The notes under the pieces were generated by a model. The model was given only the letters and a program-made list of their open reading frames with translations, was not told the DNA's origin and searched no databases. This document shows positions 1 through 5,147 of a stretch of DNA of 5,836 nucleotides, piece by piece. The stretch lies in the NCBI GenBank assembly GCA_024274855.1, contig JAJSAJ010000210.1:1-5836 (forward strand). The letters are read 5' to 3'. Position 1 is the stretch's first letter. Each line of letters opens with the position of its first letter. The translations under genes and the position numbers were made by a program. The stretch comes from Planctomycetota bacterium (GTDB lineage: Bacteria > Planctomycetota > Planctomycetia > Pirellulales > Pirellulaceae).

Positions 1-13
1 GCCCCCGCTACCA
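1..13 (+). repeat. tRNA 3'-end-like repeat, copy 1 (partial at window edge)
   Basis: The window opens with GCCCCCGCTACCA. This has the form of a tRNA terminus: an acceptor-strand-like CCCCGCT, a discriminator A and CCA. From memory it resembles the end of tRNA-Met(CAT)-type genes whose T arm reads TTCAAATCCTG. The body of any tRNA would lie left of the window, so a real tRNA gene cannot be confirmed. The same core recurs at 1731-1744 and 5758-5774. Read on the minus strand, the recombinase frame passes straight through it. Confidence 0.5.
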
Positions 14-25
14 ACGCTATCTTGT

Positions 26-57
26 TCGGCCCGGAAATCGTCTCATTTCCGGGCCGA
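26..57 (+). terminator. Strong hairpin, probable terminator downstream of the tRNA-like end
   Basis: TCGGCCCGGAAAT (26-38) pairs perfectly with ATTTCCGGGCCGA (45-57) around the loop CGTCTC, a 13-bp stem. The run after it on the plus strand, CCTTGTTTCT, is only moderately T-rich. Its place 12 bp after the tRNA-like terminus fits an intrinsic terminator of a tRNA transcript entering from the left. It lies inside the 3' end of the recombinase frame, so it could also act on, or be part of, that element. Confidence 0.5.
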
Positions 58-320
58 CCTTGTTTCTGGCTGGCAATTTGTAGGATTCCAGCCAAGTCCC
101 CGTGAAGATCGATACGCAGCTCGTCCCGCCCGGGTTCCGGTGTGAGCACCACCTTCCCGATGAGCGCGCGCAGGTGTTCTGACGCTTCGGCACGCGCGTT
201 CTTGCGATTCAGCGCCTCTTTCAGGTTCTCTACTTCTTCTCTGTAGCGGTTCGCCATGCTTTCTCCCGGCTGGACAAGGCTCTCGGGCGCGTCGACGATT
301 CCGGCGGCCGCCGATGGGGA

Positions 321-1361
321 TTGCAGTACGGGCTGCACGCGTTGCATCGGAACGCGCTCGCGAGAATCGGCTGGGCAGCCGACGACCTCGCGTCCTATCT
401 GCTCGACCTTCACCTGAACGATCCCTGGGACACGTTCAACGAGCCGCTTGACGAGTACGGCGACGTGTTGGGCGACGACGGTCGTGCCGCCTGGTTCGAG
501 CACGTGAGATCGCGGCTCGATGCGCTGCCCGATCTTCCCTTCGGCGCCAGCTTCGATGAATCGTATCCGTACCAGCGGTTGGCGGGCGTCCTCGCCGAGG
601 AGGCGCGCGCCGCGGGCGATCGTGATGCGCTGATCCAGCTGGCAATGCGGACCTGCACCAGTGCCCGTGACTGTTACTGGATTGCCGAGCTGTACCTGGA
701 ACAGGGGAATACGGACAGGGCGCTGGAATGGCTGGACAAGGGCGACGCGACGGCGGACGAGAGAGCCCATGACCATTCATTGCGAGTCTCGGTGCATCGG
801 GCCCGCGAGGAATGGGCGAGGGCGGCCGAGGCGCAACTCGAGCTTTTCAGGAAATCGCCTGGCATCGGTCATTTCCGGCAGCTCGAGGAACTCGCGGCGC
901 GCGCGGGCCGGATCGAGCAGACAAAACTGCTTGCCATGGACTACCTTCGGTCCGGTCTGGACAGGGACCGTTGGCATGGGCCTGCCTGCGGCCTCACACT
1001 CGCAGAGATCCTGCACGCCGACGGCATCGTTGCCGAGGCCGTGGCGCTGGTCGATTCTCACGCCCGGAATCCGCAGGATCTGATCGACGCGGCCGGTTGG
1101 CTCATGGAGAACGATCCGTCCCAGGCTGCGGAATTCATGGCACGAGCCATCGAAGGGCACATCCAGCACAAGAACAAGGGCGGTTATCGGCAGGCCGTGG
1201 ACTTGCTCATCGAGCAGCGGGAACTGTTCGACAGGGCCGGCGAGAACCGCTTTAACGAGTTTGTCACAGAGCTGCGGGAACGGCACAAGCCAAAGCGGAA
1301 CCTGCAGGCGTTGTTGAACAATATCGCGGCGACCAGGACAGGACAAAAGCCGAAACGGTGA
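321..1361 (+). CDS. C-terminal part of a SWIM zinc finger / DUF6880-type protein, 5'-truncated
   Basis: The frame gives 346 residues from a TTG at 321, but it is open back to 183 and family-like sequence (RVDDSGG, about 288-308) already appears before the TTG. The true start is therefore lost rather than located here, and the TTG has no well-spaced ribosome binding site. The protein is all helical. DPWDTFNEPLDEYGDVLG (residues 34-51) is the DUF6880/SWIM C-terminal signature as I recall it. CYWIAELYLEQGNTDRALEW (118-137) is TPR-like, and further TPR-like helix pairs follow (about 165-210, 215-260). No Cys/His SWIM zinc finger is present; in full-length relatives that domain precedes this region. 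The complete protein's role is unknown. The upstream neighbour is the head-on recombinase remnant, so the gene was probably cut by a recombination event. Expression and function are doubtful; it may be best treated as a pseudogene. The family call is fairly secure. Confidence 0.65.
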   Translation: MQYGLHALHRNALARIGWAADDLASYLLDLHLNDPWDTFNEPLDEYGDVLGDDGRAAWFEHVRSRLDALPDLPFGASFDESYPYQRLAGVLAEEARAAGDRDALIQLAMRTCTSARDCYWIAELYLEQGNTDRALEWLDKGDATADERAHDHSLRVSVHRAREEWARAAEAQLELFRKSPGIGHFRQLEELAARAGRIEQTKLLAMDYLRSGLDRDRWHGPACGLTLAEILHADGIVAEAVALVDSHARNPQDLIDAAGWLMENDPSQAAEFMARAIEGHIQHKNKGGYRQAVDLLIEQRELFDRAGENRFNEFVTELRERHKPKRNLQALLNNIAATRTGQKPKR

Positions 1362-1458
1362 CCTAAATCGAATGGTCTACTACGCTAACGGTCCGCTCTG
1401 TCTTTCGATGCCAGTTGACTGCGCGCTGAATCTGGCGCTGACGGGTGGTATTGGATAA

Positions 1459-1641
1459 GGGACAGATCTGCCGGCGCAGTCTACGCATAGACGCGAGGAC
1501 AAAGACTTCGGCAGTACAGCTGACAGCTACATCGGCTTACTCCAGGATTTCGAGTCAATGGAGAAAAAGGCTGCGAAAGCGAGGAGTAGGGCTTTCGATC
1601 CTCTGGCGATCCGCCGTCCTCGCCGTCGGGGTCGACGCTAG
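1459..1641 (+). pseudogene. 3' end of an unrecognised gene ending in FDPLAIR and a basic tail
   Basis: This frame is open from a stop at 1456-1458 to a TAG at 1639-1641 and lacks a convincing start. It reads DSYIGLLQDFESMEKKAAKA followed by RSRAFDPLAIRRPRRRGRR, which looks like a natural protein C-terminus: an amphipathic helix, then an arginine-rich tail. The last codons are duplicated at 5776-5836, where the corresponding end is FDPLAIRHRRRR. Between the two copies the length difference is exactly 9 bases, and the first substitution (GCG/GCA, Ala) is silent in this frame, which supports coding origin. I do not recognise the family. A 76-residue frame starting at 1445 overlaps it; it has unusual composition and no family resemblance, although the 9-base indel keeps it open too. 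Confidence 0.4.
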
Positions 1642-1663
1642 ACGAGTCTATATAGTATCCGGC
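1594..1663 (+). repeat. Repeat R, copy 1 (gene end plus downstream dyad)
   Basis: These 70 bases match 5776-5836 (61 bases and the window edge), with one 9-base gap and a handful of substitutions. Shared blocks are TTCGATCCTCTGGC, ATCCGCC, CGCTAGAC, GTCTAT and AGTATCCGGC. The repeat covers the last codons of the gene fragment at 1459-1641 and continues past its stop. It includes a dyad TAGAC-GA-GTCTA (1639-1650) that is kept in the other copy as TAGAC-CG-GTCTA. The dyad keeps its arms while its centre varies, which suggests a conserved structure or binding site. Confidence 0.75.
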
Positions 1664-1706
1664 GTTCGCGAATAAAGTATTCAGGTCGCGATATCCAGCG
1701 CTGCAA

Positions 1707-1726
1707 CCAACGCTAGATAGCGTTGG
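1707..1726. repeat. Near-perfect palindrome abutting the tRNA-end-like repeat
   Basis: CCAACGCTA (1707-1715) pairs perfectly with TAGCGTTGG (1718-1726) around GA. The right arm extended to 11 bases, GATAGCGTTGG (1716-1726), is the inverse of CCAACGCTATC at 11-21, which overlaps the end of copy 1 of the tRNA-end-like repeat. The palindrome lies 4 bases before copy 2 (1731-1744). No T-tract follows, so a recombinase-binding or segment-end role is more likely than termination. Confidence 0.6.
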
Positions 1727-1730
1727 CAGC

Positions 1731-1744
1731 TGCCCCCGCTACCA
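1731..1744 (+). repeat. tRNA 3'-end-like repeat, copy 2
   Basis: TGCCCCCGCTACCA is identical over 13 bases to the window start and shares the 12-base core TGCCCCCGCTAC with 5763-5774. The sequence before it (CGTTGGCAGC) is not a T arm, so this is not a functional tRNA gene. A short isolated copy of a tRNA terminus is what an attachment-site repeat left by integration looks like. Confidence 0.55.
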
Positions 1745-1785
1745 CGAAACCAGGATCCCAGTCTTATGCCGGGTTTTTCATCGGC

Positions 1786-2196
1786 TCAATCAGTCGGCTC
1801 CGACTGCGTAGAAGGGTCATAACATTGCTGGTGCGCGAAACCGGCGCCGGGATTCCTGTAAGCGTCGCGCGGCGGGCTGAATATATCGAGAATGCGGGCG
1901 CCGTCAGACCCTGCCTTGAATCCGTGCGTGACGCCGCCGGGGGTACGCCAGAAATCACCGGCCTTCACGGGATGCTCGACCCCTGCTTGGGTGCGTACGC
2001 CGTCACCTTCAAGAAGCACGCCCCATTGTTCTTCCGGGTGGCTATGGATTTGGCCTGCACTGTCCGGCTCGAAGGTTACGAGTGAGAGCATGGAGTTATC
2101 ACCGACAAAGATTTGTGTGCTCAAACCGGGAGCAAGGTCCCGGTGCTGACCCTGCGTCCGGTTATTGAGGTTAAAAAAATCGCGTGTCTCGGCCAT
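1786..2196 (-). CDS. Cupin-domain protein, KdgF-like
   Basis: A 136-residue single-domain cupin. Motif 1 is GQIHSHPEEQWGVLLEG (residues 48-64), supplying the presumed metal ligands His51 and His53, with Glu55/Glu56 and Gln57 just after. Motif 2 is PGGVTHG (86-92) with His91. The end ILDIFSPPRDAY (102-113) resembles the LIDTFSPPRxDF ending of KdgF-type cupins, which open the ring of unsaturated uronates to linear ketoacids. That reaction is a lead rather than a demonstrated role here, since small cupins are functionally diverse. The ATG is preceded by GGGAG at 7 bases. It is the last gene of a three-gene operon, 17 bases after the RraA-like gene. Its stop lies only ~42 bases from the tRNA-end-like repeat, so the operon may have been cut there. 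A small inverted repeat (1791-1806) lies within its last codons. Cytosolic: no signal peptide. Confidence 0.8.
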   Translation of the reverse strand: MAETRDFFNLNNRTQGQHRDLAPGLSTQIFVGDNSMLSLVTFEPDSAGQIHSHPEEQWGVLLEGDGVRTQAGVEHPVKAGDFWRTPGGVTHGFKAGSDGARILDIFSPPRDAYRNPGAGFAHQQCYDPSTQSEPTD

Positions 2197-2213
2197 TACC
2201 TGTCTCCCGTTTT

Positions 2214-2858
2214 CTAGTGTGATTCCGGAGCTCCCGATGCGGGCAGCAAATCGATCCCGAGGATTTCGCAGGTAGTCTCGCCACGTGACAACCGCTCTTT
2301 GATCATTTCCTCTTTCGCCGCGACTGCCGAAGCACTATCGGCGACCCGTTGTGCGATCTCCCGGGGAACGACAACCACACCGTCGTCATCCCCGGCAATG
2401 AAGTCGCCAGGACGGACCCGCGCCCCGCCACAAACGATTTCGACGTCGATCTCTCCCGGGTCCGACTTGCTGGTGGCGGCGGGATGTGCGCCGAGACAGA
2501 AGACGGGGAACCCCAATTTCCGAATATCGGCGATATCCCGGATCGTGCTGTCGATTACTACGCCCCCAATACCCTGGTTTTGGCAGCAAGTCGCAAGAAT
2601 GTCGCCAAATGGTCCGTAGGACATGTCGCCGCCGCAGTCGAACACCAGAATGTCTCCTCGCTTTGCCGTATGCACCGCACGATGAATCGCGGCATTTTCT
2701 CCCGGCTGACTTCTGGCGGTCTTTGCCGGCCCGACGATCTTCGCGCCCGGGAAGAGCGGGGCCATGGCCGACCGCATCGCCTTGACGTCCGGTGAAGCAT
2801 TGCAGAGATTCCCGCTGGGAAACCTGCCAAGCACCCGTACGATCTCGGCGTCAGTCAT
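2214..2858 (-). CDS. RraA family protein, HMG/CHA aldolase-like
   Basis: 214 residues, a usual length for the RraA/4-hydroxy-4-methyl-2-oxoglutarate aldolase family. The class II pyruvate-aldolase motif D-X20-R-D is exact: Asp86 in YGPFGD, then Arg107-Asp108 in DSTIRD. In characterised members these residues bind the divalent metal and pyruvate enolate. Other family marks are GDILVFD (68-74), GIGGVVIDSTIRD (96-108), GFPVF (116-120), VRPGDFIAGDDDGVVVVP near 165, and a C-terminal KEEMIKERL helix. Relatives cleave HMG or 4-carboxy-4-hydroxy-2-oxoadipate to pyruvate, or decarboxylate oxaloacetate; presence of the metal/Arg motif favours an enzyme over a pure RNase E regulator. The ATG at 2858 was chosen because family homology begins there; the open frame extends further upstream but only over the hydrolase gene. 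Its start overlaps the hydrolase stop by 8 bases (ATGACTGA), implying translational coupling. Confidence 0.88.
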   Translation of the reverse strand: MTDAEIVRVLGRFPSGNLCNASPDVKAMRSAMAPLFPGAKIVGPAKTARSQPGENAAIHRAVHTAKRGDILVFDCGGDMSYGPFGDILATCCQNQGIGGVVIDSTIRDIADIRKLGFPVFCLGAHPAATSKSDPGEIDVEIVCGGARVRPGDFIAGDDDGVVVVPREIAQRVADSASAVAAKEEMIKERLSRGETTCEILGIDLLPASGAPESH

Positions 2859-3660
2859 GTTGCAACTTTTCCGAGCGTTCCATGAAATCACCGATTCGTG
2901 TCCACAATGCCGGCGGATTGGAGTACATGGGGAAATGCCCGGAATCGGCAATCTCCGCGAGTTCCACACCGTCATCCTCCAGAGTGGCCAGATAGGACAG
3001 CGAGCGATTCTCATCGCCGTAGACAAACATCTTCGGGAAAGGAAGCTGGATGAACTTGCTCATGAGATCTTCGTTGTCAGATAGGCCCACCATTGACCGA
3101 AATATTGGCCCGACCGCTTCAATGCGGACCTTTGTCCGCAGGCCCACCGCGTAGAGGGGGTGCGAGAATCCGGGCGTTTGCCACATGCGTTCGATGAATC
3201 GGTCCAGGAATTCTGATGGGGTGCTGGACGGATAGTCGATGATCTGACGGCTCAGGAAACAATCCTCCGGCGCCACGTTGCCTTCGATGTTGGTAAAGCT
3301 GAGCGGTACGTCGCGATGATCGTCGGCGTACATCAGGGCAGTGAGGCCACCCATCGAATGACCGACCAGGTGGCAACGCCGCACGCCGCATAATTCCAGG
3401 ACACGTTGCAGTGTCTGCTGCAGAAAAGGAATGGAGACGGCGGAGAGATCGGTACATTCAGTGTCGCCGCAACCAGGTGCGTCAAAAGCAATGATCGGCC
3501 GCCCGCCAAACCTTTCAACGCGAGCCATATCTGCATAGTCTTCCTTTGTTGAGCCGAAGCCGTGCAGCAATACGATTGGTGCCAGCGATCCATTACGGCG
3601 CATTACGGCGACCCGCATGCTTACGCCGTTTATCTCTATGTCAAAGAATTCACGCTCCAC
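2851..3660 (-). CDS. Alpha/beta-fold hydrolase
   Basis: 269 residues starting at a GTG, with AGGA 9 bases upstream; this is the normal length for the fold. Visible elements are the oxyanion-hole motif LLHGFGSTKEDY (31-42), FDAPGCGDT (59-67), and the nucleophile elbow VGHSMGG (99-105) with Ser102. Asp216 lies in MFVYGDENRS (211-220) and the catalytic His242 in DSGHFPMYSNP (239-249). Ser102-Asp216-His242 form a plausible complete triad, although the acid could instead be Glu126 in NIEGN. No signal peptide or membrane segment is seen, so it is cytosolic. It is the first gene of the hydrolase-RraA-cupin operon. In that setting it likely hydrolyses an ester, lactone or C-C bond to feed the aldolase-like step, but the substrate cannot be deduced. 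It is transcribed away from the Lrp-type regulator at 3772. Confidence 0.88.
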   Translation of the reverse strand: MEREFFDIEINGVSMRVAVMRRNGSLAPIVLLHGFGSTKEDYADMARVERFGGRPIIAFDAPGCGDTECTDLSAVSIPFLQQTLQRVLELCGVRRCHLVGHSMGGLTALMYADDHRDVPLSFTNIEGNVAPEDCFLSRQIIDYPSSTPSEFLDRFIERMWQTPGFSHPLYAVGLRTKVRIEAVGPIFRSMVGLSDNEDLMSKFIQLPFPKMFVYGDENRSLSYLATLEDDGVELAEIADSGHFPMYSNPPALWTRIGDFMERSEKLQHD

Positions 3661-3771
3661 CGAGCCAGTTCCTGTCCTTGTCGCACGCGCCGCCCTGCCA
3701 AACTCGAGAAAGCACTAAACGATCGACGCCAATAAGTATATAATCAAGATGAATAGCCGGAGAACATGCGA
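3661..3771. promoter_or_regulatory. Divergent promoter region between the hydrolase operon and the Lrp-type regulator
   Basis: A 111-bp intergenic region between divergent genes. On the plus strand TATAAT at 3739-3744 is a perfect -10 box for the regulator, within AT-rich sequence (TAAGTATATAATCAAGAT) that stands out from its surroundings. The -35 is poor, consistent with a regulated promoter. GGAG at 3759-3762 is the ribosome binding site. Lrp/AsnC proteins usually bind such shared regions and control both themselves and the divergent operon. No unambiguous operator repeat was found by eye. Confidence 0.6.
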
Positions 3772-4269
3772 ATGTCAAGTCGATTAGACGGCAAAGACAC
3801 CGAAATTCTGTCGATCATTCTACATGGTGCAACCATACCGAAGGCGGAAATTGCGCGGCGGGTCGGTCTTGCTGCCTCGGCGGTGTCCGAGAGGATCCGG
3901 CGCCTGGAAGATACAGGCATTATCAGGGGCTATGAAGCCCGTTTGGACGGCCACGCACTTCGGATACCGCTTCTGGCGTTCGTATTCGTGACCGAGCTGA
4001 AACCAACCAACGGCTTTGACACCGGAGACGCGCTCTCAAAGGTGACCGGCGTCGAGGAGGTTCACAAGATTGCCGGAGAAGACTGCTTCCTAGTGAAAAT
4101 ACGCGCCGCAGGGAACGGCGAACTCGGAGTAGTGCTCGATACCGAGATCAACCCGATCCCGACGGTCGCCAGGGTTCGGACGACCATTGTTCTGCGTTCC
4201 ATTCTCGAAGGGCCACCGCTTTCGGGTATGCCGGTTCTTGCAGGCCGCTTCGAAAAGCACGACGCCTGA
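3772..4269 (+). CDS. Lrp/AsnC family transcriptional regulator
   Basis: 165 residues from the second ATG. The N-terminal winged helix-turn-helix is DTEILSIILHG, then IPKAEIARRVGLAASAVSER and IRRLEDTGIIRGY (residues about 9-54), matching the Lrp-family HTH including the RIRRLEDTGII recognition-helix end. A RAM-type ligand-binding and oligomerisation domain follows (about 67-150): LLAFVFVTEL, VTGVEEVHKIAGEDCFLVKI (the family's GxxD position is GEDC) and VRTTIVLRSI. The start at 3772 is preferred because GGAG (3759-3762) is 9 bases before it; the in-frame ATG at 3766 is only 3 bases from GGAG and would add two residues. Divergent orientation suggests that it senses a metabolite of the hydrolase/RraA/cupin pathway, probably an amino acid or related acid, and regulates that operon. 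Confidence 0.9.
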   Translation: MSSRLDGKDTEILSIILHGATIPKAEIARRVGLAASAVSERIRRLEDTGIIRGYEARLDGHALRIPLLAFVFVTELKPTNGFDTGDALSKVTGVEEVHKIAGEDCFLVKIRAAGNGELGVVLDTEINPIPTVARVRTTIVLRSILEGPPLSGMPVLAGRFEKHDA

Positions 4270-4785
4270 AGCTGGATCGGAACGAAGTCCAATGCCGACA
4301 TTCGTCCAACTTAGACGCACTCACCGCTCCAAACCGAGCGGAAAATAGTCGCGTTGCAACGGAGCCATCCAAGGCTATGCAGCGATTCAACGAGCTTGAT
4401 TCCTTCGCGCAGCGTCTCGCTGAGAAATTCAGTTGATTTTTCGTCGAGATGCCTGAAGTCCCGAAGACATCTGGTCCAGCTGCATTCCCCAGTCGCGGAG
4501 CATCTATGACAGTGCTCACCAGTCGCCTCAAATAGGCTTCGGTACGGCTGGTTACGTGCGTCAATGAGCTGCCCAACCATCAGTCCGGGATAAGTGAGCG
4601 CTTCTTCCGGCGGTAGAACGCTGTGCGTGAAATTCCAAAATATCGGCAGGACTGTGCGACGTAACGGGATTCACTCGCCGCATGTTGAAGAATCCTTCCG
4701 AGCATAGCTCCAAGGATACTGGCCGCGGGTGTTGATTTTACGGGAGTTGACCGAAAACAGTCCGAAAAACTGTGACTTATCTCAC
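4270..4785. other. Gene-poor decayed region between the regulator and the toxin-antitoxin operon
   Basis: About 515 bases without an intact gene. The right part holds a transposase HTH remnant (4580-4705, minus). On the minus strand at 4311-4580 a frame of 89 residues reads DEKSTEFLSETLREGIKLVESL and is helical, but it has cysteine-rich, unconvincing flanks and no recognised family. It may be another eroded fragment. A hairpin CCGCTC-CAAACC-GAGCGG (4324-4341) is present, without a T-tract. Confidence 0.5.
4580..4705 (-). pseudogene. Transposase helix-turn-helix remnant (IS481/IS3-like)
   Basis: A 41-codon minus-strand frame from ATG at 4705 reads MLGRILQHAASESRYVAQSC, then RYFGISRTAFYRRKKR, and stops at 4580. 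The VAQSCRYFGISRTAFYRRKKR block is the N-terminal helix-turn-helix typical of IS481-type and related transposases (pattern VAQTCRxFGISRxTFYxWxKR). The DDE catalytic domain that should follow is missing; the frame breaks right after the basic stretch and no D, D or E catalytic motif was found downstream. It is a dead fragment, evidence of earlier insertion-sequence activity. The exact family is uncertain because only ~25 residues are diagnostic. Confidence 0.55.
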
Positions 4786-4815
4786 TTGCATTCGACTACC
4801 CTTTGTACGTACAAT
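4786..4815 (+). promoter_or_regulatory. Promoter and palindromic operator of the toxin-antitoxin operon
   Basis: A -10 box TACAAT (4810-4815) follows a partial -35, TTGCAT (4786-4791), with an 18-base spacer. A perfect 12-base palindrome TTGTACGTACAA (4803-4814) overlaps the -10 box. Ribbon-helix-helix antitoxins of this type bind palindromes in their own promoter, so antitoxin or complex binding here would block RNA polymerase. The Shine-Dalgarno GGAG is at 4828-4831. Confidence 0.6.
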
Positions 4816-4838
4816 ATACGCACAGACGGAGACGAATC

Positions 4839-5147
4839 ATGACCGCAAAAGCAACAGAACGATTTAACCTGCGTGCCACGCCGGAGCAAGTGGCAAAGAT
4901 TCGTGCGGCCGTTGAAATCGGCAACGAACGCAGCTTGACAGACTACATATTGACCAGTGCACTGACCATTGCAGATCAACGGATCATGGAACGCACCAGA
5001 CTCACGCTCGATGCGCGTGCATACGAAGATTTTTTGCAGGCATTGGAAGAACCACCTCGGGATCTTCCTCGGTTGCACCGGTTGCTTAGTGAGCCCAGCG
5101 CACTGGAGCGTCAAGAATCAAACACGATTGAGCGCCAAGCCGTTTGA
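4839..5147 (+). CDS. DUF1778 (TacA-type) antitoxin
   Basis: 102 residues. The N-terminal ~50 form the ribbon-helix-helix DNA-binding domain of DUF1778 antitoxins: TERFNLRATPEQVAKIRAAV (6-25), then RSLTDYILTSALTIA (31-45), with the strand T-E-R-F-N-L-R and the SLTDYI helix as typical marks. The C-terminal part, LTLDARAYEDFLQALEEPP (56-73) followed by LPRLHRLLSEPS, is the tail that normally wraps the acetyltransferase toxin. The protein should neutralise the partner at 5144 and, with it, repress the promoter through the palindrome at 4803-4814. The ATG at 4839 is chosen because it has GGAG 7 bases upstream; a longer reading from TTG 4803 would run across the promoter. Its stop overlaps the toxin start. 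Confidence 0.92.
   Translation: MTAKATERFNLRATPEQVAKIRAAVEIGNERSLTDYILTSALTIADQRIMERTRLTLDARAYEDFLQALEEPPRDLPRLHRLLSEPSALERQESNTIERQAV

Larger units (their letters stand above)
1..286 (-). pseudogene. C-terminal remnant of a serine recombinase (resolvase/invertase family)
   Basis: Translating the minus strand downward from about 286 gives a continuous frame to the window edge. It contains PESLVQPGESMANRYREE, then a helix rich in E, K and R, then HLRALIGKVVLTPEP and ELRIDLHGDLAGIL. This is the characteristic end of the C-terminal coiled-coil region of large serine recombinases, where the usual pattern is an HP(N/S)MAxxYR helix, LRxLIxxIVLTP and ELxIxLxGDLAxIL. The catalytic resolvase domain and the zinc-ribbon domain are absent, because upstream of about 290 the sequence becomes another gene on the opposite strand. 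There is no stop before the edge: the frame runs through the hairpin at 26-57 and ends IALVAGA, matching the VAGAGFEPATF-type tails that I recall on such recombinases when they read into a tRNA complement. As it stands this fragment cannot be an active recombinase. Family assignment is firm; the exact right boundary (about 262-300) is not. Confidence 0.8.
1362..1730. other. Gene-free junction region between the SWIM remnant and the second tRNA-end-like repeat
   Basis: There is no complete gene in this stretch. It holds the FDPLAIR gene end and repeat R (listed separately), then about 45 bases with no recognisable content, then a 20-base palindrome at 1707-1726. The first ~95 bases (1362-1456) have frequent stops in the plus frames and no recognisable protein similarity. 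Confidence 0.5.

Noticed and set aside
1445..1675. A 76-residue plus-strand frame (MVLDKGQICRRSL...)
   Set aside because: It overlaps the FDPLAIR frame, has unusual Arg/Ser/Val-rich composition and resembles no family. The overlapping frame has a silent substitution and a natural-looking C-terminus, so it is the better coding candidate.
1731..1744. A complete tRNA gene ending at the second repeat
   Set aside because: The 60-70 bases upstream contain no anticodon or T-arm structure; only the last 14 bases match a tRNA terminus.
1791..1806. Inverted repeat CAGTCGG-CT-CCGACTG as an operon terminator
   Set aside because: It lies inside the last codons of the cupin gene, has a 2-base centre and no T-tract after it on the minus strand.
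4324..4341. Hairpin CCGCTC-CAAACC-GAGCGG as a terminator of the regulator gene
   Set aside because: The stem is only 6 bp and is followed by AAAA, not a T-tract, in the plus direction; the minus direction has no T-tract either.
4148..4576. A 142-residue minus-strand frame antisense to the end of the regulator gene
   Set aside because: It overlaps the well-supported Lrp-type gene antisense and has low-information Ser/Arg-rich composition typical of a shadow frame.
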